Shown: piece by piece, positions 1-10,499 of the stretch
Position numbering within the stretch: the stretch's first letter is position 1
Layout: each line of letters opens with the position of its first letter
Assembly (NCBI GenBank): GCA_038373885.1
Contig: JAWZYV010013019.1
Coordinates: 558,001-622,000, forward strand
Direction of reading: 5' to 3'
From: Cheiracanthium punctorium
Taxonomy: Eukaryota; Arthropoda; Arachnida; Araneae; Cheiracanthiidae
DNA length: 64,000 nt
Notes under the pieces: generated by a model
Database searches by the model: none
The model's input: only the letters and a program-made list of their open reading frames with translations
Told to the model about the DNA's origin: nothing
Made by a program: the position numbers and the translations under genes

Positions 1-1613
1 GAGAGATTAATTAAAAGGTTTTTGCAGATATCGTATAGCGAAAAGTTTTTTCAAGAATGTATTTTCCTTGGAATAAACTATAAATTTTGACTTCCTTTAA
101 CTGTACACAAACTTCAAAACAAAATACTGATTACGATAAGTTTCATCAAATGAATTATGCATTTAAAATAAATTCTTGAATTCAAACTTATACCCGGAAT
201 AAACTTGCATTTCTTAACATTTTTTATTTAAACATTTTTATTTTATTTTGGTGATTTCAAAGTTAAATTCATAAATAAAGTGAATTGCAGAAACTTTGAA
301 AAGTGCTGGAAGAAAACAAGATGTTGATGGGTGATTTCTTTTCCTCTTCTACAATAAAGAAACAATACCACCGCAATTATTTAATATTGTTGTTTTGTTC
401 AGGCAGAGCATTCTAGGGCTATCTTCCAAAGAGGAAAATGTATTGAGCGAGCACTTTTTAAGGAGGCCTAACGAGTATCTATGTTACATCTGGGGAAAAA
501 CCTCCCAAAACTCCAGATCGACAACTGCGCAGTAAGCCGGAACGCTGGGCCTTCATGCTTCAGCCATCTGAAAATGTTCATCAATTATTTAATTGTTAAT
601 ATTTTATAATGCATTTTACAAATTTAACAGTGGATTGGATGTATCAAGTTGCGCTGTTTTTAAAAGCTCGTGATGTAAATATTTAAATAGTTTTAATATT
701 TTAAATCAATAAAGTTTTAATGTAGTATCTCTGATCGGATCACTTTTTTTTTCAACACAAGGAATCCCGGAGAATTTTAAATGATGAAAAATCAGCAAAT
801 CCGTGAGATATTTTTTTACATAGTTGGTTGTGGAATGTATAAGTACTTTTGTTTCTGCAATTCATAGAAATACATCAAGTGAGCAGAAATTTTATAGGAC
901 AGGAAGAATTATTTCAGAATTTTAGAATACTGGAAAACGAAATTTTTTATTCACCAAAGCAATATTCCGTTAGATTTTCAGAGAAATAGTACATGCTTAT
1001 TAAATACTTATATTGTTAAATATAGTATTCTGAAAGATTGAAATTTGTTCGGTTATTCAAAATTTTCTTCTTTTTTTTTGTGCGTGTGTTTGTGTAGTAA
1101 TTTCGATTTCTCATTCATTTTTTAAAAATTTAACAAACGAAAGAATCAATGCCCATATGTAGGGTGATTCAAATTAACGTTGACGAACCTCAGGTAGTAG
1201 TAGGTTATTCAAAGATAAATCAGAACTGTTTGACTTTTCGCAGAAAGCATTTCTCTAAAATTCATGGTTTAGAAGTTTATTTTAATTTTATGGATGAAAT
1301 TGTTGGCGACATATTCACAATTTATTAAATCCAATTAAGAATTTATACAAACGTCTTCCAAAGGGACTACTAGCAGGTGAACGAAGACGACGTTTGCGAC
1401 CCCACATTACTATGCGATTCTGATTCATCTTTGAGCAGGCTACCCCTCTCTGAAATTTGCCAACATTAATTTGAATTATTCTCAAAGTAGAATGAGAAAA
1501 CGTTTTAGATGCAGTGTATTTATGCAGTCTGAATAGATACTACAAAAAAAGAAGATAAAAAACACATAAATAGGGTTATGTTAGTTCAGCAGTTGTCGAC
1601 TTTTAGAGACTCT
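1..1613. other. AT-rich non-coding stretch
   Basis: I see no supported gene, repeat boundary or RNA gene here. Only very short open frames occur, and the base composition matches the rest of the window. Confidence 0.5.
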
Positions 1614-1617
1614 TTAA

Positions 1618-2045
1618 CCCTTTGAGGCGCAACCCTTTTCCCAATGCTGTAAAAAGGGCAGCCGTTGCCATCGCTCGAATTCACTACCAGCAAGATGTAG
1701 GACGATCGAAAATTTCATCGCGAGACCCTTTTTTGACGACAGCTGGCTGTGCGGCACAGCCAGATGCGCCAAAAAAGGGTCTCTAGATCTGTGGCACGCG
1801 ATGAACGTTTCGAGCGTCCGCCATCTTGCTGGTAATTAAGTCGAGCGATGGCAACGGCTGCCTTTTCTTCAGCATTGGGCCATCTATCCAGCTCTTCTCG
1901 CATTCTTCCATTTTTCAGAAGATGTCAGAGCTGTTAAAAAGAATCGTGACCATTCTTTAACGGGAAATGACGTGCTAAAAAAAGTAAAGGATTCTCGTGG
2001 AGCCATGTCACCCGCAACTATTTTTATAGAAATCAATTCTATTCT
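1618..2045 (+). mobile_element. TTAA-flanked palindromic MITE, copy A (3' truncated)
   Basis: The left end is TTAA (1614-1617) followed by CCCTTTGAGGCGCAACCC. From about 1640 to 1879 there is a large inverted repeat beginning CCCAATGCTG and ending CAGCATTGGG, with a GC-rich centre near 1745-1770 (GGCTGTGCGGCACAGCC). A unique right part follows, containing CCCGCAACTATTTTTATAG, but the usual right end (GCGTTAAAGGG-TTAA) is missing after about 2045. Five other copies lie in the window. TTAA flanks and CCCTTT ends are typical of piggyBac-type cut-and-paste elements. The copy codes for nothing; short frames across it are by-products of the palindrome. Confidence 0.8.
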
Positions 2046-2139
2046 ATGAATCAATTCTATTCTATAACGTATGAGGTAGCAAAATCGACGATATTTCTAA
2101 ACTGCGAACGGCAACAACTAGATGTAAACATTAGCTTAA

Positions 2140-2370
2140 CCCCTCAACTGCCCCACGCGTATATATACGTTTTGTGCAATTCGTGCACTAACTACCCAGG
2201 GCGTATATGTACGCCTTTATCAAATAATTTCCTCAGTAAATTGTTGATAAGAGTGTAAATACTCTCAGTTTTTTGGCATGTAATAACTTCAGTTTGAACA
2301 GAGGTTCGCCCAATATACGCACATTTCTTTAAATAGAGGAGGGGTTTTTCCTGAGGTGGCAGTTAAAGAG
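2140..2370. mobile_element. Small TTAA-flanked MITE, second family
   Basis: The element lies between TTAA at 2136-2139 and TTAA at 2371-2374. The left end reads CCCCTCAACTGCC and the right end GGCAGTTAAAGAG, an imperfect inverted pair. The 231-bp interior has two similar stretches, GCGTATATATACG and GCGTATATGTACGC, and no coding capacity. By its ends it is piggyBac-like. It abuts the truncated copy A, so the two may have inserted close together. Confidence 0.55.
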
Positions 2371-2374
2371 TTAA

Positions 2375-3253
2375 AAACAATAATGCATGTGCAAAAATCC
2401 AAATTAACAATTCAGTGACGTCAAATGCAGCAAGCATATTCGTTACTTTTATTTACGTATGCCACACAGTAGCTAGATTACAAAATAACAATAATGGACA
2501 CATGAAAATGCAAGATCTTTCGGATCTTCTCACAGCTTTAAAATATCTAATTTAACAATACTTGGCGCATTTATCTCTCTACTGAAAACTTCACTATGCA
2601 GTGGGCTAAACTACATTTTAGCCATTTCCTGTTTCTTTCATATTATTGTAACTAGGGATACGTATAAAATAATGCAACCATATTATAAAAACAAAAACAT
2701 GAGGTTGCTAACTTTGGCACAACACTGGTGTTATTCAAAGAGAAAAGTACCTATTAGCGGAACCAATGAATGGGAAGGCACCACACTCAATACTAATTTG
2801 AGGAAGCCTGCAGTTGCTGCAATTAAGTAGTATATCTGTAGGAATTTGTACAACATGTTCCACAACGTATCACCCAATACAGTATTTTTATAATCATTTT
2901 ATGAATGGAAATGTCACCCATTATGTCTTTTGTACATTTTGCAATGTCAGTACTTGGCATGGCCACCATCGGCTTTTATGATGACACCCAAAATTTGTAG
3001 TAACCCTAACCTAAATAAATTTAAGGGCAAATACCGTTAAAACAAAGAAACTTGATTTCCGTTGAAATGAGTCGAATGATTTGGTCAATACTACACTATC
3101 ATAAAGAGCAGTAGGGTACAGGGCGGCGAAGATGGACGATTTGGCGGCTAGTATAAAGAAATGCATTTTGACAGCACATACCACTGAGCAAAAGGGTTTG
3201 TTTACACTGTATTTAGAGATCAAAAGAAAAAAAAAAGTCCTATTAATATCCTA
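2375..3253. other. AT-rich non-coding stretch
   Basis: No gene or element boundary could be supported here. Confidence 0.45.
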
Positions 3254-3395
3254 ACGGCCGTATTCACCCAACATTTGACACGCGGATTAATCCTGAAACG
3301 CGTGTTATAGTCATCGGTAAGATATTTTACGGATGACTTTAACACGCGAGTTTGGTTTAATCCGTGTGTCAAGTGTTTGGTGAGAATACGGCCGT
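3254..3395. repeat. Palindromic miniature element (ACGGCCGTATTC ends)
   Basis: The sequence starts ACGGCCGTATTC and ends GAATACGGCCGT. The inverted similarity continues inward for about 40 bases: ACACGCGGATTAA on the left matches TTAATCCGTGTGT on the right, and further in GAAACGCGTGTT pairs with AACACGCGAGTTT. The whole 142-bp unit could fold into one long hairpin. No clear target duplication was seen. It is probably a MITE or foldback element of unknown superfamily. Confidence 0.65.
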
Positions 3396-3580
3396 AAGTC
3401 TTCCACCATTCATCGATGTGACGTCAGTTGATTTTGAAACATAGCGTCTCTATCTACATTGTGAACTTTAAGTTAAAAATTTTTGGGAAAGAGAGAATTT
3501 GAAGCTAAACCCCCCTTCCACCCCCACATGTACGCCACTGCGAAAAAATGACTTTGACTGTATGTGGTATGACTACGAAG

Positions 3581-3988
3581 CAAAGACGCACCCACGGGGG
3601 GAGCTATAGGGACTAAAGCCTCTCCTGAAGGTTAAGAAATCCATGTAAAAATCTCTGACAAATAGAGATTTGTCACTTAATAAAGTAAAATATTCAACTT
3701 TTAAAAATTGTCTTAGATATATTTTGAAGATATTTTTTACAAAATAGTTGGTAAATTAAATTATTACTTACAAATAGTACATTATGTACAGTCGAACTCA
3801 ATTACAACGTCAATGAAAAGACCAGATAATCATTTACGATGCTATAACCCAGTTATTGAAATGGTGAGCTAGTGAAACAGAATATTTTGACATTTTGTAA
3901 GAGAGTTTTCATTTACAAACAAAGACACAATAACTGAGTCCAACAATATTTGTAGACCTCCTAAACTCAAATCCTGGGTGCGCCACTG
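3581..3988. mobile_element. hAT-like non-autonomous element with near-perfect 8-bp duplication
   Basis: The left end CAAAGACGCACCCA pairs with the right end TGGGTGCGCCACTG. Flanks are CTACGAAG (3573-3580) and CTAAGAAG (3989-3996), seven of eight identical. An 8-bp duplication and CAG/CTG-type ends are usual for hAT elements. The interior is AT-rich and non-coding. A separate right-end-like piece (GTACGCCACTG) lies just upstream at about 3530-3541. Confidence 0.6.
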
Positions 3989-4103
3989 CTAAGAAGGTAT
4001 GGGTACAGTATAAGGTCCCCCAAAAAGTCCTAGACATAGGGGCCCCCGAATGTCTTAGTCGGGATCCGCATACAGGGCATAGAAAAAGTATTTGTTGTTT
4101 TAA

Positions 4104-4504
4104 CCCTTTAACGCGCAGTATTCCAACTCTGGGAACACCAAACTCTGACGTTTTGACTGTTGCCAGTCACGAAGAATAGATTTGATTTCTATAATAAAAA
4201 TAGTTGCGGGTGATATAGCTCCACAGAGAATCCTTTACTTTTTAGCACGTCCTTTCCCGTAAAAAAAATTGTCAAGATTACTTTTAAACAGCACTGACAT
4301 CTGCCGAAAAATGGAAGAATACGAGAACTGCCGAAGAGATTGCCCAATGCTGAAAAAAGGGCAGCCGTTGCCATCGCTCGACTTAACTACCAGCAAGATG
4401 GCGGACGATCGAAACGTTCATCGCGTGCCACTGATCTAGAGACCGCTGGCTAGGCCGCACAGCCAGCTGACGTCAAAAAAAAAAAAACGGATCAACGGAA
4501 AGGG
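4104..4504 (-). mobile_element. TTAA-flanked palindromic MITE, copy B (one palindrome arm lost)
   Basis: The element is flanked by TTAA at 4100-4103 and 4505-4508. It is in reverse orientation: it opens with CCCTTTAACGCGCAG and runs through the unique part (AATAGTTGCGGGTGA) into one palindrome arm (CCCAATGCTG to ATCTAGAGACC). Past the GC-rich centre the second arm is absent; a run of A and a short tail lead to AAAGGG-TTAA. It is therefore an internally deleted copy with both ends present. Confidence 0.8.
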
Positions 4505-4649
4505 TTAAAGAAATAGTATGCCTAACTAGTATGTGAAATAGTATGCCTAACTACTCTTCCTTTTCCTATGTGGCAAATATTCGCTTTGATATTTGGAGGA
4601 GCTACAAATTCTTACATGTCTCCATCTTAAATAAAAAGTGTAATTTTTA

Positions 4650-4870
4650 CACAGGGTGTCCGAAAAAGGTGGTAACAGGCTTTGATTCTATATCTCTTAG
4701 AGATAAGTGGGCTATGTAAATTGAAAAAATATTCAAAATAAGATAGGAAATGACTCCGCTAAGAAAAAATTTCTGTCTTTCATTTACAAAAAAGTTATAC
4801 TTTTAAATTTGTATACGACCCCGTACAAAAAAAATTTCCACTTAGCAAAATGGACTTTTCATTTGGGGAC
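4650..4870 (+). repeat. Dispersed repeat starting ACAGGGTGTCCGAAAAA
   Basis: The stretch matches others at 14308-14600, 26757-27120 and, inverted, 28150-28350. Shared landmarks are the ACAGGGTGT-like start, GGTAACA, a GATAAGTGGGCTATGTAAATTG block, an AAAATAAGATA block, and TTTGTATAC followed by CGTACAAAA. Copies end at different points. The start resembles inverted-repeat ends of some TA-target DNA transposons, but no transposase was found, so the class stays open. Confidence 0.6.
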
Positions 4871-5353
4871 TTTTTTTAATTACTACATTGTTCTTTAATT
4901 GGATTGCTGTTAATTATTCCATTAATTATAAAATGTCTCCAATTTTGTTTCAGAATTGGAGACATTCTGTGTTCAAAAATCTGGTCACCTTAACTATAGG
5001 CTAAGGCAACGGTATACTTTTTTGGGAGTATTTGTTACCCTTCCTACGGAGCACAGCACCTAGTGCTCCGAAGACCACTGTTTGCGAAACTCTGCTTCGT
5101 GTAATATAATCGATCACAAAGTTCAAAATTGAAAAAGTCATCCTAATCTAAAACTCTCTACCTCTCTCATCTCCACCGATTACGCCACGGCGCTCAACTT
5201 CACATTGCGTGTAACTTACATTTAAAGTTTCTGTGAAGTGATTCGAAAATAAATATTTATTTTTCTCCACTATATTTGAGTATTGCGTCTTAGCATTTTA
5301 CATATTGCATATTCACGTGGTATACTACCCATATGCCAAAGATCATTGAAATA

Positions 5354-5998
5354 TTAGGTTGTAACGAAAGTTTTTCGCCACTGCAAGTATTGTCTGCACA
5401 AACAGTTCGCGTTGGTGTCTTTGCCAATATTTTGTTAAACTATTTTTGTTATTTGAAAGAAAAAGACTTGTTTTAGAGCACTGTGTTGTGAAATCTGTAA
5501 AACAATATCGTTATGATTAAGTTTAAGGTGTCTGAAATGGAACTATCACGCTACCAGATTGAACCATCATTTACTCTCAGTTCTGTTGCAAAAAGTCAGC
5601 TACAGAATGACACCGAATCATGTGTACAGCTTAAGGTACTACTGTTGTATCATACGACACTGTAAAGATTTGGTACCAAAAGTTCAAAAACGAGGACTAG
5701 GACATTTAAGAAGCAGAGCGCTCTGGCCGGCCTACTGATATTGATGAGGCCCGCCAACGAGAATTTGTGGAAGGAGATAAAATATTCATCCACTCGAGAG
5801 CTAGCTAAAAGGTTAGACTTTAGTGCCATGTCCATTAGTCGCGCTAAGCATTTCATATACTTGATATATAAGGTCAATCGCTCGGTACCGCCTGAGCTGA
5901 CCCAAGCAAATCTGGCGGAAAACTTTTGTTACAACCTGATACGTTTCCCTGAAGCCGTAACTCCTCCTTGTCAGTTAAATGCTGTTATAATTTTCTGA
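5354..5998 (+). pseudogene. Mariner transposase, 5' fragment, broken
   Basis: The fragment begins TTAGGTTGTAACGAAAG after a TA, which resembles a mariner terminal repeat. Downstream, two frames carry mariner-like protein sequence. In the first (from 5647) one reads WYQKFKNED and, after two stop codons, ERSGRP and EARQREFVEGDK. After a one-base shift near 5780 the second frame reads STRELAKRLDFSAMSISRA and later VPPELTQANLA. These match the paired helix-turn-helix DNA-binding half of mariner transposases and the VPHELT segment after it. The catalytic part with its three aspartates, and the 3' terminal repeat, are not found. At least two stops and one frameshift make this a dead remnant. The upstream boundary rests only on the TTAGGTTG match. 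Confidence 0.65.
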
Positions 5999-6297
5999 AT
6001 TGGTCATCACTCTTCGGGTTTTGAAATACTAAAGTTTTAACAATCAAATAATTTAATTTTCAAATCAAATAAGATTTGACTTTCAAATTCAAAAGGAAAA
6101 TCCTTCTTTATTTCAAAAATATTTTTTAAATAAACGATGCATTTTTTGTTTCCTTAAAAACGTTTGACGTGAGCGGAGGAGGTTCCCAGGCACCCGCTCT
6201 TGACTACGCGCTTGAAACCGCTAATTGAGACAACTGTATAGAATATCTCGCTTTTAGGAACTCTGTGTGAGAATTAGAATCTATACTGAATTGTTGC

Positions 6298-7473
6298 CAG
6301 TGGCGGCTCGTGGGATACAGCAAGTACAGCCGGGCTGCACTTGAAATTATCAGCACATAAAGTAAATAAAAAACTTTGTAAAAAACACACATAAGATGTG
6401 TGTTTTTTACAAAGTTTTTTATTTACTTTTTTTACAAAGTTTTTTATTTACTTTATTGTTTAACACCAGTATTTTGAGTGTTTTTTCCGTTATCAGCACA
6501 TACTTTAAAATAATTTATTCTACTAATTTTCCTAAATTCAGATTAGAATTGTGGAATTCCTACGGTAAATTAAAAAAATCTCCGAAAAAAACAAAAAAAA
6601 AAGTATTGTGGCCGGATCGCTCATTCTGAAAAAAAGCACTTTAATCTTCCCGCAATTCAATTGGGAAAATCTTTGGTTCAGCCCAGAGCGCTGAAAAGAA
6701 AATTGGCAGCACCGTTGCTATGACAACGACTGCGTAAGCAGCCTCTCCGGTATAGGGAGTATGCAGCTGATACAGCCATGAAAGATTTTTTAACGGCGGC
6801 TGAACTTGAGAACTCGACTAACTGATTCGCTCGGACGAGAAGTGAGGGAGGGGGTAAGGAGAATATATGTTTGGAAAACTCTGGACTTTATATTGCTGAA
6901 TTTATCAAGAAGGTAAGCCTGAATAGACGCTTATGAATGGACAATTACCCATCAAAGCAGTATTGTTTTTAAGTAAGCAAGAACTGGCATTGAGAGGACA
7001 TGGCGAGCGAGAAATTCTTTAAACATGGGAAATTTTAAAGAGCTTTTAAAATTATTGATATCTGAATTAAAACAACGCCTTTTTATGGGGACATCACTGA
7101 CCGATTCGCATGTTTAAAAGAAAGGAGGATTGATTTGACTTATAAAAAAATAAGTAAGTTTTCTTTTTTTTTTTTTCTTTTCTTCTCAAGTTATCGTTAC
7201 AAAAGAAAATTCTAAGGAAACTTCGAATCAGACACGGATTAATGCAATTTTGAGGATAAGAGCGGCTGGTTGAAATTTATGTCCATTTTATGGAAGTAAA
7301 ATAGGATCTCTTACATTTTTTATGTAATTTCTTTTTTTTTCCTCGGTGAGGGCTTAATCCGCCAGCTTTCGAATTCAGTAACAAAGATTTTCCAATCCTG
7401 TCCGGAGGAAAGGGGGGGGGGGGGCTCATATGCTTCCGGCTGCACTAACAGTTTTGACCACGGGCCGCCACTG
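6298..7473. mobile_element. hAT-like non-autonomous element, perfect 8-bp duplication
   Basis: The ends are CAGTGGCGGCTCGTGG and CCACGGGCCGCCACTG, inverted with one difference. The flanks are identical: ATTGTTGC at 6290-6297 and again at 7474-7481, the 8-bp duplication expected of hAT transposition. The 1176-bp interior has no open frame longer than about 80 codons and no recognisable transposase, so an enzyme from elsewhere must have moved it. It carries a striking hairpin near its left end (6359-6429), a run of G near 7415 and a T-rich stretch near 7160. Confidence 0.85.
6359..6429. repeat. Perfect 33-bp hairpin inside the hAT-like element
   Basis: The left arm (6359-6391) starts AAAGTAAATAAAAAAC and ends AAAAAACACACA. 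The right arm (6397-6429) is its exact reverse complement, with the 5-base loop TAAGA. Directly after it, part of the right arm is repeated (ACAAAGTTTTTTATTTACTT at about 6431-6450). Mirror-image short frames on both strands are by-products of this symmetry. Confidence 0.9.
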
Positions 7474-7940
7474 ATTGTTGCACATTTTTAGTATGTAAAA
7501 ATTTCCCAATGACCGCCTTTTATAAAGAGGACTTAACAAACTAAAATTCAAAATGAAATCCAACATGTAAAACAATTTTCGTAAAAATTACAGGCATAAA
7601 GCACTGTTAAAATTTTACAGATACAAGTGCCATTTTTCTTCTTTACGGTTTAATAAAACTACCCGCATTCTGCAAGTTAAACAGGCCATTTATACTGTAA
7701 AATAACGGGTTTTTTATTAAAGTGCAGAAGATACGCCGTTAATTTACGCCATGTGCGGTACTTGGAATGTATAAGAGTGTACTGTAGTCAATATTTTGTT
7801 GCGGGGCAGGGGGGGGGCCTTAGCTCATGAAGTCGGAATCCTAACGAAAAAAAAAATTCTGGGTTGAAATGGAACTCAGGAAAATTTGAATTTAATAAAG
7901 AGTTATCTTCATAAAGGGTATTTTAAAACATTTTACTGTA

Positions 7941-8027
7941 ACATATACGCTTTATGAAATTTTATGGTACAGATACCCCTGCATGGAAATTTTTACTGGA
8001 CATATACCCTACATGAAATTTACAGGT
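7941..8027. repeat. Short degenerate tandem repeat, three units of 28-31 bp
   Basis: Units start ACATATACGCTT (7941), ACAGATACCCCT (7969) and ACATATACCCTA (8000), and each contains a GAAATTT-like core followed by TGG or AGG. Divergence between units is considerable. No function is indicated. Confidence 0.55.
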
Positions 8028-8829
8028 ATATATAATGGTCGCTCATCTGGTCTAGATAGCTATAGAGTTTATGTATCTGTTATACCGGTGGTTGGAGGGG
8101 GTAGTACTGTGAGCTTAGGAATAGTTGTCGTTGTTGCAGTTTTAATTCCAAATTTAAAGGAAATTAAGTGGCCTCTTGCTACAAGATGTGCCCCATCATA
8201 ACAACTCATAATGCTAGATTTAGTATTTAGAGACGTAAACGTTTGTGTGTAATGTGTTTCTAAAGTGAGTGCGCAGTATAGAACGCTTAATACATGTTTG
8301 AATACTCAGTTCTATTCTGCTCTCGTCAACAAACTGACAAAACAGGATTATGGTAAGGTTGTATCTGTTTGTATCTTGTCTTGATAGACAGTTCAGAGAC
8401 AATCGCAGCAGAATCGTCTTATGTGTGCGCAGCTTGTATAAAAAAATTCCTTTGACTCCGCGACAGAACGTCGAGAGCATGAACATAATATTAACACAGC
8501 ATTCAGAGGGCAAAAGGGTCCTTTAAAGTAACATTCTTTCGTGATAAAAAGGAGAGAGATACATTTACCGTCAAAATTCAATTTTTACACACATGCATAG
8601 GTAGTTCCGCAAGACTGATTTATTTGTCTGGGCGTTTAACTGAAAAGATGTTCAGGCAAAACTGTATTTTCTTTTTTCATTGCAATTTGTCCGCGTCCGG
8701 GTGATTTTTTATAGTATTACGGATTTTTATGATTTTCACAGATAAGTTTTTGAGATTTTCCGAAACCGATACCAGAATCTATAAGTTGTACCAATATAAA
8801 CTAAAATGTTAATGTGGCTTAGTCTTTTC

Positions 8830-9158
8830 CAGTGGTGGATGCAAAACATTCTTTCTGCGAAGGTCGGGCCTTTTTTTTTTATTTTTTTTTACCGCGTCCA
8901 TTTGACCTAATACAAAATTCAGAATATAAAGCCAAAATGGGACAGTAAACGCTAAAGCAATGTAAATTTTTTATTTTGGGGTGGGTGGGTGAGGAGGGGG
9001 GGGCTAATTTATTTATTAAAAAAAAAATAAATAAATTAAAAGCTCCATATTAACTGGAACTAAGAACGGAATGAAGCAAAATGTTAATCTTACGAAATGC
9101 CTTTTGAAGGGGAAGAGGGGGTGAATCCCTATATCTCCACCCCTGGGATCCGCCACTG
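8830..9158. mobile_element. hAT-like MITE
   Basis: The left end CAGTGGTGGATGC pairs with the right end GGATCCGCCACTG. Flanks are AGTCTTTTC (8821-8829) and AGTCTTTC (9159-9166), a target duplication with one T gained or lost. The interior has T and G runs and a CTAATTTATTTATTAAAA stretch; a related interior occurs at about 46340-46480. Confidence 0.6.
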
Positions 9159-9199
9159 AGTCTTTCTATAGCTTAACAAACAGTGGTAGAAGCCTAGTA

Positions 9200-9729
9200 C
9201 AGTAGCCCCTCATTATATTGCACTTGTCGGGGAAAAACGAAAAATACGCGATATATCCGCGGGGTGGAAGGATATTTTAAAAGTTTTCTTTTTACATAAA
9301 ATCAGCAAAATTTAACCAAAAAAACAACTTGTATCCTGCTAAATTTTCGATTTTAAAAATTTTTTTCTGAAAGTTTCGCATTTGATACAGGTTTATCGTT
9401 ATATTACAGTGTGTATAATGCAGCTTGTAAAGAGAGACATTCTAAAAATTTTGAAGTGCATTACGTAATTAGTTTATTTGTATTTATGTACCAAAATCAC
9501 ATGGTTTTTTCGAACTACACCGTTTAACTATAAATACAGAGAAATTTCATCTCTTATGGGTTTTATTTACAACTACACATATTATTTTGTAATTTCGAAA
9601 TACACATATTATTTGTAATACACACATTATTTTTTTGCTCTCTGCTTAAAAAAGATATTGGGAGACACAGAAAAAACGCGATATATCTGAATGCGCCCTC
9701 TATCGGGGAGCGATGTCGAGGAGTTACTG
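9200..9729. mobile_element. Pogo/Tigger-like MITE, TA-flanked
   Basis: The element starts CAGTAGCCCCTC after TA (9198-9199) and ends GAGGAGTTACTG before TA (9730-9731). The inverted similarity runs on inside: ACGCGATATATC occurs near both ends (9245-9256 and 9676-9687) in opposite sense relative to the ends. CAGTA ends with TA flanks fit the pogo/Tigger branch of Tc1/mariner. The 530-bp interior is AT-rich and non-coding. Confidence 0.65.
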
Positions 9730-10246
9730 TATATTACCGTAGCGTAAAAAGAACGGCATTTTTTTGTCAATTATAACACGATTTTAACTATTTCAAAATC
9801 GCACATCATTATTATTTTGCAGTTTAAATATTCCATTCAAGACAAAAGGTTTTATCACCTTAGTCCTTCCTAATATTCCAGACCTTCTAATACTGGTATT
9901 TACCTCATTCGTTGCTAGTGCGGCAGTCCTACATATTTGGAACAAAAGATATATATGAAGTTTCCGTATGCGCAACTCTCTCCAAAACCAGAAAAGTGAC
10001 GATTTCTCAAGCACTTTTTTTTTTCATCTTCTAAAATACTATACACAAACTGGATTTAGTAATTCAACTATCACAAAATATACATTCATTTACTACAATA
10101 TATCTATAACATTGACAATACTGATGTCTGCTACTTTTCACGTGATAAGTCATTGAAACGAGTAGGGTCCGAAAAATAGAGTAAGTTCAAATCGGTGAAA
10201 TAGACTTATATGCGTGCATGGAGTGCCCTATATCCTCCCTTGTACA

Positions 10247-10490
10247 GCCCCACCATGGCCAAGTGGATAAGACACTCGAAATGGTAGACAGCTAAACTGT
10301 GAGGTCCAGCGTTCTGACCTATCGCGCAACTGTCAATCTAACGGAGCCTTGGTCGTTTCTCTCCAGATGTAACGTGAATAATGCGTTAAAACCCTTAAAA
10401 AGTCCTCCAATCAAGGCACCCATCCCCAACCTTGGAAGATATAGCCCTTGCGTTAGCTTTGTCATAACGCAACACAACACAACGCAAAAC
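10247..10490 (+). repeat. tRNA-derived SINE-like copy 1
   Basis: The copy opens GCCCCACCATGGCCAAGTGG. TGGCCAAGTGG (10256-10266) fits a tRNA A box, and GGTCCAGCGTTCTGACC (10303-10319) is a decayed B box about 37 bases later, near normal tRNA spacing. The body continues with CAGATGTAACGTGAATAA and CCCTTAAAAAGTCC, and the end is an ACACAACACAACGCAAAA tract. Copies at 17285 and 60570 share the head. A true tRNA is unlikely because no cloverleaf closes. Confidence 0.7.
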
Positions 10491-10499
10491 CCCGTGCAC

